64,000 bases of DNA from JAVJPJ01 sp040217295 (lineage in GTDB: Bacteria; Pseudomonadota; Alphaproteobacteria; Rhodobacterales; Rhodobacteraceae). Below the pieces are notes generated by a model, which saw only the letters and a list, made by a program, of their open reading frames with translations, ran no database searches and was not told where the DNA came from. Every line of letters starts with the position of its first letter. Position 1 is the first letter of the stretch. Position numbers and translations under genes: made by a program. The DNA lies in the NCBI GenBank assembly GCA_964460185.1, contig CAYWTM010000001.1, positions 1-64,000 on the forward strand. Reading direction: 5' to 3'. Shown piece by piece: positions 1 to 8,645 of this stretch.

Positions 1-1110
1 AATGCCGGGCGCATCACCACCGAGGCCTTGAACGGCGATCCTATCCTTGTCGATGGCGATCAGGGGATCGTGCACCTGCGCCCCGAAGACAACGTGGCCT
101 CGGCCTTTCGCGACAAGCTGGCGATGCAGACGGCCGCACAGGAACGCTATGCCTCGATCCGCGATCTGCCCGCGCAAAGCCTTTGCGGCACGGTCGTTTC
201 CCTGCAGATGAATGCGGGCCTGATGGCAGACCTTCCATCGCTGCCGTCCTCGGGCGCGGACGGGGTGGGCCTGTTCCGGACCGAGCTGCAGTTCCTGACC
301 CGCAACAAGGTGCCCAGGCGCGGTGAACTGGCGGCCCTTTATGCCCGCGTCATGGATGCCGCAGACGGCAAGCGCGTGGTCTTTCGCACGCTCGATATCG
401 GGTCGGACAAGGTGCTGCCCTACATGAAGCCCCAGGATGAACCCAATCCCGCCCTTGGCTGGCGCGCGATCCGCGTTGGACTGGACAAGCCGGGCGTCAT
501 GCGCATGCAGTTGCAGGCCTTGTTGCGGGCGTCGAACGGGCGGCCCCTGTCGATCATGTTCCCCTTCATCGCGCAGTTCGATGAATTCACCGCCGCGCGC
601 GACCACCTGATGCGCGAACTGGATCGCGAGGCCGCCCTTGGCCATGCCCTGCCTGAAACGCTGGAAGTGGGCGCGATGCTGGAAACCCCGTCACTTGCCT
701 TTGCGCCACGGCAGTTCTTCGAGGCGGCCGATTTCATCTCGATCGGCGGCAATGACCTCAAGCAGTTCTTCTTCGCCGCCGACCGCGAAAACGAAAGGGT
801 GCGCCGGCGCTATGACACGCTGAACGTCAGTTTTCTGACATTCCTCGAACAGATCGTGCATCGCTGCGGCGACACCGACACCCCTCTCAGCTTTTGTGGC
901 GAGGATGCCGGCCGGCCGATCGAGGCCGTCTGTTTCGCCGCCATGGGGCTGCGCAGCCTGTCCATGCGGCCGGCCTCCATCGGGCCAGTGAAATCGCTGT
1001 TGCGCCGGGTCGACCTGCGCGAGGCGCGCGCCATCATCAACGAGGCCCGTGCCTCGGGCGCGCAATCCGTTCGCGCGGCAGTGGTGGACTGGTTGAAACG
1101 GCAGGGTTAG
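1..1110 (+). CDS. ptsP: phosphoenolpyruvate-protein phosphotransferase PtsP (EI-Ntr), C-terminal part
   Basis: The reading frame is open from base 1, so this is the 3' part (369 codes) of a longer gene. It covers the PEP-utiliser TIM-barrel domain of enzyme I. Visible hallmarks are GVGLFRTE (Arg near base 277, PEP binding), FRTLDIGSDK, NPALGWRAIR, the GAMLETPS motif, SIGGNDLKQFFFA and SFCGEDAG, whose Cys (bases 895-897) matches the catalytic Cys of enzyme I. In alphaproteobacteria the nitrogen-type enzyme I passes phosphate from PEP to NPr (PtsO) and then to PtsN, linking nitrogen and potassium status to regulation. The missing N-terminus should hold a GAF domain and the phospho-His domain. 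PtsP rather than sugar PtsI is inferred from wording of the motifs; moderately sure. Confidence 0.88.
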   Translation, partial: NAGRITTEALNGDPILVDGDQGIVHLRPEDNVASAFRDKLAMQTAAQERYASIRDLPAQSLCGTVVSLQMNAGLMADLPSLPSSGADGVGLFRTELQFLTRNKVPRRGELAALYARVMDAADGKRVVFRTLDIGSDKVLPYMKPQDEPNPALGWRAIRVGLDKPGVMRMQLQALLRASNGRPLSIMFPFIAQFDEFTAARDHLMRELDREAALGHALPETLEVGAMLETPSLAFAPRQFFEAADFISIGGNDLKQFFFAADRENERVRRRYDTLNVSFLTFLEQIVHRCGDTDTPLSFCGEDAGRPIEAVCFAAMGLRSLSMRPASIGPVKSLLRRVDLREARAIINEARASGAQSVRAAVVDWLKRQG

Positions 1111-1146
1111 GCCCGCAGCGCAGTGCCGGGTCGACACGCCCGCGTG

Positions 1147-1644
1147 TCAGCGCGTCCTTGGCTTGGCGCGATGGGCCCATGCGGTAACCTTGCCCGTGAT
1201 CCCGGCCCAGTCCCCCTTGCCCAACACACGCGCCGGGTTTGTGGGCGGCGGCATTTCCACGCCTTCGAGCAGGTGAAATCCGAAGCGTTCGTAATAGGGC
1301 GCATCGCCAACCAGCAACACGCGGCTCCAGCGGGCGTGTTGGGCACGCGCCACGCTCTCGCGGATCAGCGCGCCCCCCAGGCCCTCACCCTGGCGCGTCG
1401 GATGCACGGCCACGGGACCCAGCAGCAAGGCCTCGGACCGACCCACCCGCACAGGCCAGAACCGGATTGCGCCTGCAACGATCCCATCGGGGTCCCGCGC
1501 AACAAGACACAACTCGCGCACCGGCGGCACCCCGTCACGCAGGCGGTAGGACGACAAAGCCTCGCGGCCCGGTGCGAAACAGGTGTCGTACAGCGCTTCG
1601 ACTTCCCACCGGTCGTCCGCGGATTCCGTCTTCAGGTCATACAT
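1147..1644 (-). CDS. GNAT family N-acetyltransferase
   Basis: This 165-residue protein is a single GNAT domain. Motif A is clear: LLLGPVAVHPTRQGEGLGGALI (split here as LGPVAVHP then RQGEGLGGALI) carries the acetyl-CoA pyrophosphate-binding Q/R-x-x-G-x-G/A signature, and the later VGDAPYYERFGF segment is the usual motif B. The family transfers acetyl groups from acetyl-CoA to amines; wording and length resemble the YhbS-type subgroup, whose substrates are mostly unknown. It is convergent with ptsP and divergent from the flavin reductase gene at 1730. Nothing in the context fixes its substrate. Confidence 0.85.
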   Translation of the reverse strand: MYDLKTESADDRWEVEALYDTCFAPGREALSSYRLRDGVPPVRELCLVARDPDGIVAGAIRFWPVRVGRSEALLLGPVAVHPTRQGEGLGGALIRESVARAQHARWSRVLLVGDAPYYERFGFHLLEGVEMPPPTNPARVLGKGDWAGITGKVTAWAHRAKPRTR

Positions 1645-1729
1645 CGCCGGGTAAAAACCGCTCCTGCCTCTGGTATCGGGCGTAACACGCAGCTAGGTCT
1701 TTGCCAAACAAGAGACCGAGGTGCCCTGC

Positions 1730-2335
1730 ATGTTTTATCGCCCCGAGGACGGCCACGGCCTGCCCCACAATCCGTTCAACGCGATCGTGACGCCGCGCCC
1801 CATCGGCTGGATCTCGACACGGGGGGCGGACGGCTCCGACAACCTGGCCCCCTACAGCTTCTTCAACGCGGTGGCCTACGTGCCGCCGCAGGTCATGTTT
1901 TCATCGACCGGCCAGAAACCCGACCGCGACGGAACAAAGGACAGCGTTTCGAACATTCGCGAAACGGGTGTCTTTTGCGTGAATATCGTCGAATACGCGA
2001 TGAAGGATGTGATGAACCAGAGCTCGGGCCCCTGGGACAAGGAAACCGACGAGTTCGAACTGGCGGGCATCGACAAGGCCGCCTGCCAGACCATCGATTG
2101 CGCGCGGGTGGCGGGCGCGCCTGCCAGCCTGGAATGCAAGATGACGCAAATCGTCCCGCTGGAAGGCACGGCCAACATCGCCGTCTTCGGTGAAGTCATC
2201 GGCGTGCACATGCGCGATGACTGCCTTGTCGACGGAATGTTCGACGTGTTGAAGTTCAACCCCCTGACGCGTCTGGGCTATCGTGATTATTCCGTGATAC
2301 GCGACGTGTTCAGCCTGAGCCGCCCCGGCGAATAG
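1730..2335 (+). CDS. flavin reductase-like FMN-binding protein
   Basis: About 201 residues with the split-barrel flavin reductase fold (DIM6/NTAB type). The N-terminal stretch PHNPFNAIVTPRPIGWIST, followed by NLAPYSFFNAVAYVPP, is the typical FMN-binding signature of this family, which reduces or oxidises flavins or acts as a flavoprotein oxygenase component. An in-frame GTG lies 9 bases upstream (1721); I chose ATG 1730 because the purine-rich GAGACCGAGG stretch then sits at a usable distance. Stands alone, convergent with the SulP gene; a structured intergenic element follows it. Exact substrate unknown. Confidence 0.85.
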   Translation: MFYRPEDGHGLPHNPFNAIVTPRPIGWISTRGADGSDNLAPYSFFNAVAYVPPQVMFSSTGQKPDRDGTKDSVSNIRETGVFCVNIVEYAMKDVMNQSSGPWDKETDEFELAGIDKAACQTIDCARVAGAPASLECKMTQIVPLEGTANIAVFGEVIGVHMRDDCLVDGMFDVLKFNPLTRLGYRDYSVIRDVFSLSRPGE

Positions 2336-2415
2336 GTGCTAGCCTCCGCCACGGCGGCAGCGCCATGGCCTTGCGGGCCGGCGCGATGGGCCGATGCGGC
2401 ACCGCCTCCGGTGGC

Positions 2416-2517
2416 CATGTTTTCGGGATAAAGAGACATCGGACCCGCGCCCAACCGGCATCTTTATCCCTGAAATATGGCGGGGGAGACGCCGCAGGCG
2501 TCGGGGGCAGAGCCCCC
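2416..2517. repeat. structured intergenic element (19-bp inverted repeat plus two hairpins)
   Basis: Between two convergent genes. Bases 2416-2434 and 2461-2479 form an inverted repeat matching at 16 of 19 positions (arm CATGTTTTCGGGATAAAGA). It is followed by two tight hairpins: GACGCC-GCA-GGCGTC (2488-2502) and GGGGGC-AGA-GCCCCC (2503-2517). No U-tract follows on either strand, so it is not a textbook intrinsic terminator, but the position fits a bidirectional termination or RNA-stability element, or a dispersed intergenic repeat. Confidence 0.6.
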
Positions 2518-2532
2518 CTAGCCCCCCTTCGT

Positions 2533-4158
2533 TCAGTGACCGCCCAGAACGCCCGTGCGCACCGAATAATCGGTGGCAATCTGATAGTCAGGGTCATCGT
2601 CGCTATCGACGACGAGGTGCCCCGCCTTGCTCAGCAACTGGTGGCAATCGCGCGAGAGATGGCGCAATTGCACCTCCTTCCCGGCGGCCTCGTACCGGCC
2701 GGCGAGTTTTTCGATCGCCTGCAGCGCGGATTGATCCGCGACCCGGCTGTCGGCGAAATCGACCACGACCAGGGACGGGTCGTCCTCGGGCGCGAACAGC
2801 TCTCCAAAGCCTTCGGCGGACCCGAAGAAAAGCGGGCCCTGCACCTGGTAGACCTTGGCCCCCTCGGGGGTGGTGTAGGTCTTGGCGTGGATGCGCTTGG
2901 CGTTTTGCCACGCATAGGCCAGCGCCGACACGATGACGCCCACGACCACGGCCGTCGCCAGATCGGTCATCACCGTCACCACGGTGACCAGCACGATCAC
3001 GAAGGCATCGAGCAGCGGCACCTTGAACAGGATCTTGAGCGAATTCCACGCAAACGTGCCGATCACCACCATGAACATCACGCCAACAAGTGCTGCCAAT
3101 GGGATCTGCTCGATGAGCGGGGCTGCGAACAGGATGAAGCTCAGCAAGAACAGCGCCGCCGCGATCGCGGCGATCCGGGTGCGGCCGCCCGAGTTCACAT
3201 TGATCATCGACTGACCGATCATCGCGCAACCGCCCATGCCGCCGAAAAACCCGGTCACGGTATTGGCCACGCCCTGCGCCAGGCATTCCTGGCTGGCGCC
3301 GCCGCGTTTGCCGGTGATCTCGCCCACCAGGTTGAGGGTCAGAAGGCTTTCGATCAGGCCGATGGCGGCCAGGATCAACGCGTAGGGCAGGATGATCTCG
3401 AACGTCTCGAAGGTCAGCGGCACCATCGGGATGTGAAGCGCCGGAAAACCGCCTTCGATCGAGGCCATGTCGCCCACGCGGGGCACATCAAGGCCAAAGC
3501 CGATCACGATGGCCGCCACGATTCCGATCCCGGCCAGCGGCGCCGGCACAACACGGGTGATGCGCGGCATGATCCAGATGATGCCCATGGTCAGGGCCAC
3601 CAGCAACAGCATGGTCACCAGCGGCAGGCCCGACAACCATTGTCCCCCGGCCATGCCATGGCCCGATACTTCGGCCGTGCCGGGCACCTGGAACTGGGTC
3701 AGCTGCGCCAGGAAGATCACGATGGCCAGCCCGTTGACGAACCCCAGCATCACCGGATGCGGCACAAGTCGTATGAACTTGCCCAGCCTGAATACCCCTG
3801 CCCCGATCTGGATGATCCCCATCAAGACGACGGCTGCGAACAGGTATTCCACCCCGTGCTGCGCCACGAGGCTGACCATCACCACGGCCAGCGCGCCCGT
3901 CGCCCCCGAGATCATGCCCGGCCGGCCACCGATCAGCGCCGTGATCAGCCCGACGATAAAGGCCGCGTACAGCCCCACCAGCGGATGCACCCCGGCCACG
4001 AAGGCAAAGGCCACCGCTTCGGGCACCAGCGCCAATGCCACGGTCAGGCCGGACAAGAGCTCGATCCGGACACGATCAAAGGTCAGCTCGCGGCCCATGG
4101 CCGAAAGGTCGGACGCGGCCAGGCGGCTGTTCACCGCCGCCAGCAGGAGTTTTGACAT
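2533..4158 (-). CDS. SulP family anion permease with C-terminal STAS domain
   Basis: 541 residues from the ATG at 4158 (the frame extends to 4212, but MSKLLLAAVNS is preceded by GAAAG at Shine-Dalgarno distance). The N-terminal two thirds are hydrophobic with SulP signatures: LTVALALVPEAVAFAFVAGV, GRPGMISGATGALAVV and the QSMINVNSGGRTR loop. The last roughly 110 residues form a soluble STAS domain (GPLFFGSAEGF, VVVDFADSRVADQSALQAI). The family moves sulfate, bicarbonate or dicarboxylates across the inner membrane. The asparagine-rich loop wording is common in BicA-like bicarbonate or dicarboxylate members, so sulfate should not be assumed. Divergent from mtnP. Confidence 0.9.
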   Translation of the reverse strand: MSKLLLAAVNSRLAASDLSAMGRELTFDRVRIELLSGLTVALALVPEAVAFAFVAGVHPLVGLYAAFIVGLITALIGGRPGMISGATGALAVVMVSLVAQHGVEYLFAAVVLMGIIQIGAGVFRLGKFIRLVPHPVMLGFVNGLAIVIFLAQLTQFQVPGTAEVSGHGMAGGQWLSGLPLVTMLLLVALTMGIIWIMPRITRVVPAPLAGIGIVAAIVIGFGLDVPRVGDMASIEGGFPALHIPMVPLTFETFEIILPYALILAAIGLIESLLTLNLVGEITGKRGGASQECLAQGVANTVTGFFGGMGGCAMIGQSMINVNSGGRTRIAAIAAALFLLSFILFAAPLIEQIPLAALVGVMFMVVIGTFAWNSLKILFKVPLLDAFVIVLVTVVTVMTDLATAVVVGVIVSALAYAWQNAKRIHAKTYTTPEGAKVYQVQGPLFFGSAEGFGELFAPEDDPSLVVVDFADSRVADQSALQAIEKLAGRYEAAGKEVQLRHLSRDCHQLLSKAGHLVVDSDDDPDYQIATDYSVRTGVLGGH

Positions 4159-4432
4159 GAAGCGTCTTTCAATTGTCAGGGCTTGCCCGCAATTTGCCGT
4201 CGCAGGAAGCACTTTTTTGCACGATTTTCACGGCTGGTAGACCAATCCGCGCAGAAACGCACGGTATTCCTGTGCATACTGCCATTGCTGCGCTGCGGCG
4301 TAAACCCCCGCCGGGGCGCATTCGCCATGTCATGGGTGAGAGCCGGGCGCGCGGCAGCTCGGGTCTTGCGGCGAACCGCCGGCCGTGATTGCCTTTGTCA
4401 GCACGTCCAACCTGCGGCCCGATGGAGGCAAC

Positions 4433-5305
4433 ATGAAAACGAAAATCGGCGTCATCGGCGGCTCTGGTGTCTACCAGATCAACGGACTGGAAGGCGCGCA
4501 ATGGGTGCACGTCGACAGCCCCTTCGGTGCGCCATCCGATGCGATCCTGACTGGCTGGCTGGATGGTGTGGCCATGGCGTTCCTGCCCCGTCATGGGCGC
4601 GGCCATGTCCATAGCCCCACCACCGTGCCCTACCGCGCCAATATCGATGCGCTCAAAAGGCTTGGTGTGACGGACGTGATCGCGGTCTCGGCCTGCGGCT
4701 CGTTTCGCGAAGAGATGGCACCGGGCGATTTCGTCATCATCGATCAGTTCATTGATCGCACTTTCGCGCGGGAGAAATCCTTTTTCGGCACGGGGCTGGT
4801 GGCCCATGTATCGGTCGCCCACCCCACCTGCCCGCGCCTGGGGGCCGCCTGTGCCGACGCTGCGCGCGCGCAAGGCATAACCGTGCACGAGGGCGGCACC
4901 TATCTGGCCATGGAGGGCCCGCAGTTTTCCTCGGTGGCGGAATCCAGGCTCTACCGCGATGTCTGGGGCTGCGATGTGATCGGCATGACCAACATGCCCG
5001 AGGCCAAACTCGCCCGCGAGGCGGAGCTTTGTTACGCGTCGGTCGCGATGATCACCGACTACGACAGCTGGCACCCCGATCATGGAGCGGTCGATATCAG
5101 CGATATCATCGCAACCCTTTCCGGCAATGCCGACAAGGCGCGCGGCCTGGTGGAGCGGCTGCCGGCGTTGCTTGGCGTGAACCGCGCGACCTGCCCGCAT
5201 GGCTGCGACCGGGCGCTTGATCACGCCATCCTGACCGCGCCGGGTCACCGCGACCCGGCAATGGTGGAAAGACTGTCGGCCGTCGCGGGCCGCGTTCTCA
5301 AGTAA
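4433..5305 (+). CDS. mtnP: S-methyl-5'-thioadenosine phosphorylase
   Basis: 290 residues. It cleaves methylthioadenosine with phosphate to adenine and 5-methylthioribose-1-phosphate in polyamine and AHL by-product salvage. Family hallmarks: IGVIGGSGVY at the N-terminus, PRHGRGH, YRANI, SACGSFREEM, the MEGPQFSSVAES phosphate/nucleoside segment, GMTNMPEAKLAREAE and the TDYDSWHP substrate loop. ATG 4433 was chosen because GGAGG at 4424-4428 precedes it; an upstream ATG-less extension has no support. The adenine released can be recovered by Apt encoded 2.3 kb downstream on the same strand. Confidence 0.96.
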   Translation: MKTKIGVIGGSGVYQINGLEGAQWVHVDSPFGAPSDAILTGWLDGVAMAFLPRHGRGHVHSPTTVPYRANIDALKRLGVTDVIAVSACGSFREEMAPGDFVIIDQFIDRTFAREKSFFGTGLVAHVSVAHPTCPRLGAACADAARAQGITVHEGGTYLAMEGPQFSSVAESRLYRDVWGCDVIGMTNMPEAKLAREAELCYASVAMITDYDSWHPDHGAVDISDIIATLSGNADKARGLVERLPALLGVNRATCPHGCDRALDHAILTAPGHRDPAMVERLSAVAGRVLK

Positions 5306-5319
5306 CGGGACCAACACCC

Positions 5320-5949
5320 ATGCCCCTGGATACCTGGCTGACGTTTCTGGCCGCATCGACCGCGCTGCTCTTGATCCCCGGACCCACGGTTTTGCTGGTG
5401 CTGTCCTATGCCCTCAGCCATGGCCGCAGGGTGGCGGTCTCGACGGCGGCGGGGGTGGCGCTTGGCGACCTGATCGCGATGAGCGCCTCGCTGGCCGGTC
5501 TGGGGGCGCTGGTGTTGGCTTCGGCCACCGTATTTTCGCTGCTGAAATGGGTCGGCGCGGTCTATCTGGTCTGGCTTGGGGTCAAGCTGATCCTGTCAGC
5601 CCGGACATCTGATCTGACGCTGCCGAAGACCGGGGATGTGACCGCACGACAGACGTTCCGCCATGCGGCAGCCGTGACCGCGCTGAACCCGAAATCCATC
5701 GCCTTCTTCATCGCCTTCGTCCCGCAATTCGTGAACCCGGCCGCGCCGCTGATCGCGCAATTCGTGATCCTGATCGCCAGTTTCGTGACGCTGGCGGCGC
5801 TCAATGCGCTGGCCTATGCGCTTTTGGCCGATCAATTGCGGGCTCGCCTGACCCGGCCCGGCCTTGTTGCGTGGCTGACGCGCGCGGGCGGGATGACGCT
5901 GATCGGGATGGGTATAGTGACGGCAGGCCTGCGCCGCGCAGCGGGTTGA
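5320..5949 (+). CDS. LysE/RhtB family exporter
   Basis: 209 residues with about six hydrophobic segments. The N-terminal FLAASTALLLIPGPTVLLVLSYALSHG is the conserved LysE/RhtB signature, followed by GVALGD and the ALNPKSIAFFIAFVPQFVNP motif before the last helices. Members export amino acids or homoserine lactones through the inner membrane. It starts 14 bases after mtnP stops and ends 5 bases before the hydrolase start, so the three probably form one transcript. Exported substrate unknown. Confidence 0.92.
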   Translation: MPLDTWLTFLAASTALLLIPGPTVLLVLSYALSHGRRVAVSTAAGVALGDLIAMSASLAGLGALVLASATVFSLLKWVGAVYLVWLGVKLILSARTSDLTLPKTGDVTARQTFRHAAAVTALNPKSIAFFIAFVPQFVNPAAPLIAQFVILIASFVTLAALNALAYALLADQLRARLTRPGLVAWLTRAGGMTLIGMGIVTAGLRRAAG

Positions 5950-5954
5950 GCGCG

Positions 5955-6848
5955 ATGCTGGACGCCGCGCGACTGTGGGCCTGCCTTGGCTACCCGGATG
6001 GACCGCCACGCCTGCCGTCGGCCAAGCTTGGCCCCAAGACCGATCATGCAGATGCGGTGCTGCGCCGGTTGACCCTGCACACGGGCAGCGCGGACATCGC
6101 TGGCCTGTATCTCTGCCCCGCCGGGCCCGGCCCGCACCCGGCGGTTCTGTATTGCCATGCCCATGGAAACCGATACGACAGGGGCGCGGACGAATTGATC
6201 GAGGGCCGTCCCGCGTTGCAATCCCCTTATGGCTCAGCGCTGGCCAAGCTGGGCATCGCCAGCCTCTCCATCGACCTCGCCCCGTTCGGTGCGCGCCAAT
6301 CCCAGGGGCCCGAAACTGCGCTTGCCAAGGCCGCGTCATGGCAGGGCCGCACGCTGATGGGCGACATGCTGGCCGAATTGTCACAGGCGCTGGATTGGCT
6401 GGTGGGCCGCCCCGAAATCGACGCGGGGCGCGTGGCGACGCTTGGCCTGTCGATGGGCGGCACCCATGCCTATTGGCTGGCGGCCCTAGATCCGCGCATC
6501 GCGGCGGCCGCGCATCTTTGTGTGTTTTCGGATATCGCGCCCCTGATCGCGCAGGGCACCCATGATCTGCACGGGCCATATATGACGGTGCCCGGGCTCT
6601 TGACCTTCGGAGATATGGCCGATGTGGCCGCCCTGATCGCGCCACGGCCGCAATTTGTGGGACTGGGCGCGCTGGATCCGCTGACGCCCGACCTGCCCGA
6701 CAGCCCTGCCCTGATCCGCCTTCACGCCGCCTATTCGACCTGCCCTGAGGCGCTGAGGGTCATCGTCAGCCCGGATACGGGCCATGTGGAAACCCCGGAC
6801 ATGCGCCGCGAAACACTGGCATTCCTGGTGAAGGCCCTGAAGCCTTGA
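5955..6848 (+). CDS. alpha/beta hydrolase (dienelactone-hydrolase-like)
   Basis: 297 residues starting at ATG 5955, 5 bases after the LysE stop; the longer frame upstream overlaps lysE and is rejected. The nucleophile elbow is GLSMGG, in VATLGLSMGGTHAYW. Earlier YCHAHGNRYDRG is the oxyanion-side HG segment, and late residues GALDPLTP and DTGHVETP supply a plausible acidic residue and the catalytic His. Resembles acetyl-xylan esterase/dienelactone hydrolase-type enzymes; the substrate is not predictable. Likely cotranscribed with mtnP and the exporter. Confidence 0.85.
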   Translation: MLDAARLWACLGYPDGPPRLPSAKLGPKTDHADAVLRRLTLHTGSADIAGLYLCPAGPGPHPAVLYCHAHGNRYDRGADELIEGRPALQSPYGSALAKLGIASLSIDLAPFGARQSQGPETALAKAASWQGRTLMGDMLAELSQALDWLVGRPEIDAGRVATLGLSMGGTHAYWLAALDPRIAAAAHLCVFSDIAPLIAQGTHDLHGPYMTVPGLLTFGDMADVAALIAPRPQFVGLGALDPLTPDLPDSPALIRLHAAYSTCPEALRVIVSPDTGHVETPDMRRETLAFLVKALKP

Positions 6849-6935
6849 GGTCTTGCGCGCCCTTCGCGCAACAGCCATGGCGTCACAAATCGCAAACCGC
6901 TTGCACGGCCCTGCCCTGCTTGCCATCAATTTCCC

Positions 6936-7604
6936 ATGCGCTACGCCATGCCTATCGTTCTTGCCCTTGCGCTTGGCGCATCGCCCGCGCCGGGGCAGGA
7001 ATTCATCACCGTCCCGGACCTGATTTCGGACGCGGATTTCTACCGTCTGGTTGCCTGCGCGGCACCGCCCGGCGGGACCTGTGCCAAACCCATGATCCGT
7101 TGGCCAGAAGAGCGCCGGTTGAGCCTGAGGGTCGGCATCGCGGCCACCGCCGAAAGCTTTCCCGACTACAAACTGGACCTGATCGACCGCGCCATCGATG
7201 ACGCGATTGCCGAGATCAATGCAGCCGGCGCCGAGGTGTTCCTGGAGCGCGTCTACGAGGGTGATCTGGATATTCCGCTCTACCTGATCGACGCGCCGCA
7301 GGGCGGGCGGGTTACGGGAACCGGGGTGGCGGACCTTGACGGCGAGGACATCGCGATCGCGCGCGTCGCGCTGCGGTCGCGCGGATCCGATATCGTGGCC
7401 GCCGCGATCGCCATCAGCCAGGATATCCGCCGCCGCGAGATCGCCTCGGTCGTGCTGGAAGAACTGGTGCAGGCGATGGGCCTGCCGACGGATATCGCGT
7501 CACCCGCCTATACAAGTTCCATCTTTGCCGAGGATGAAAACTCCACCGTCTGGCTGCGCGGACAGGATGCCGCCGCACTTCGCCGCCATTACCCGCGCTT
7601 TTGA
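6936..7604 (+). CDS. exported DUF2927-type protein
   Basis: 222 residues. The start gives a short signal peptide (MRYAMPIVLALALGASPAPGQ, likely cleaved after the GQ or SPA region). The mature part ends with the segment EIASVVLEELVQAMGLPTDI, which is the conserved block of DUF2927 proteins of Rhodobacteraceae and looks like a metalloprotease helix in which the usual HExxH is replaced by EELVQ. No enzymatic role is established. Lies 87 bases after the hydrolase and 30 bases before apt, on the same strand; no strong ribosome-binding site is visible, and a second Met four codons on is possible. Confidence 0.8.
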   Translation: MRYAMPIVLALALGASPAPGQEFITVPDLISDADFYRLVACAAPPGGTCAKPMIRWPEERRLSLRVGIAATAESFPDYKLDLIDRAIDDAIAEINAAGAEVFLERVYEGDLDIPLYLIDAPQGGRVTGTGVADLDGEDIAIARVALRSRGSDIVAAAIAISQDIRRREIASVVLEELVQAMGLPTDIASPAYTSSIFAEDENSTVWLRGQDAAALRRHYPRF

Positions 7605-7634
7605 AACGCGCCAACCCCGAGGATCACGACCGCC

Positions 7635-8174
7635 ATGCCAACCCACAAGACCGTCCGCGACTATATCCGCACGATCCCGGATTTCCCGCATGAGGGCATC
7701 CTGTTTCGGGATGTGACCACCCTGTTTCAGGACGCGCGCGGCTTTCGCCTGGCCGTGGATCAACTTCTGTCGCCATTCGTGGGCGAAAAGATCGACGCAG
7801 TCGCCGGACTCGAGGCGAGGGGGTTCATCCTCGGTGGTGCGGTGGCGCATCAGCTGTCAAAGGGATTCGTGCCGATCCGCAAGAAAGGCAAGCTGCCGGC
7901 CAAGACCATCGAACAGGATTATGCCCTGGAATACGGGCAAGCGACTGTGGAAATCCATGACGATGCGCTGCTGCCGGGGCAAAAGGTCCTGCTGGTGGAT
8001 GATCTGCTGGCGACAGGCGGCACGGCCGAGGCAGGCATCAGGTTGATCGAGCGTCTTGGGGCGGAGGTCATCGGTTGCGCCTTTGTCATCGACTTGCCGG
8101 ATCTTGGCGGGCGTACAAGGCTCGAAGCCATGGGCGTACCGGTTCATGCGATCTGCGCCTTCGACGGCCTGTGA
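7635..8174 (+). CDS. apt: adenine phosphoribosyltransferase
   Basis: 179 residues, the usual family length. Converts adenine plus PRPP to AMP and pyrophosphate. Start segment VRDYIRTIPDFPHEGILFRDVTTL, then GLEARGFILGGAVA and the PRPP-binding loop VLLVDDLLATGGTA at residues 118-131 are diagnostic. Its position downstream of mtnP fits recovery of adenine released from methylthioadenosine, although three genes intervene and cotranscription is unproven. Confidence 0.97.
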   Translation: MPTHKTVRDYIRTIPDFPHEGILFRDVTTLFQDARGFRLAVDQLLSPFVGEKIDAVAGLEARGFILGGAVAHQLSKGFVPIRKKGKLPAKTIEQDYALEYGQATVEIHDDALLPGQKVLLVDDLLATGGTAEAGIRLIERLGAEVIGCAFVIDLPDLGGRTRLEAMGVPVHAICAFDGL

Positions 8175-8386
8175 CAAGCGTCGGCGCGGGCTTCACGATC
8201 GGTTAAGCCTTTTCCACGATTGTACAGGTGTCGGCCCGTCCAACCGGGCCGATCATCCGTTGCTTGCTATGCGAACGTTGCTGCGCGTCCCGCCGCCACA
8301 CTGGCAGGGCGCGCAGCACAACCGCGGCCGCCGCCATCACCCTCGCATTGCCAAGCCGCACCTTAGCCGTTAGCGATAGGCGCCAT

Positions 8387-8472
8387 GCGGGCGTGATGGA
8401 ATGGTAGACATATCGGACTTAAAATCCGTGGGCCGTATGGCCGTGTGGGTTCAAGTCCCACCGCCCGCACCA
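8387..8472 (+). tRNA. tRNA-Leu (anticodon TAA)
   Basis: Class II tRNA of 86 nt including an encoded CCA. Acceptor arms GCGGGCG (8387-8393) and CGCCCGC (8462-8468) pair perfectly, with discriminator A at 8469. The anticodon loop CTTAAAA gives TAA, reading UUA/UUG leucine. A long variable arm (GGGCCGTATGGCC) precedes the T arm with GGTTCAAGTCC. No integrase or repeat of the 3' end is seen next to it. Confidence 0.95.
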
Positions 8473-8645
8473 TGACACGTGTTTGGATCGCCGAAGACCA
8501 CAGCACCAGCCGTTGCCACGAACACTCTCTCCGCCCCGTGATCCATCCACGCGATCGTGTCGCAACGCTTCGAGGCCCAGGTTTGGCTTGATATCGGCAC
8601 GGGCCATCGGCCCGGCCCCGTTTCATGCAACGGCCCGGCAGGAGC

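Noticed and set aside
2365..4155. Long plus-strand frame of 596 codons opposite the SulP gene
   Set aside because: It is rich in His, Gln, Asp and Arg with no domain, as expected for the antisense of a membrane-protein gene; the minus-strand frame has clear SulP and STAS motifs.
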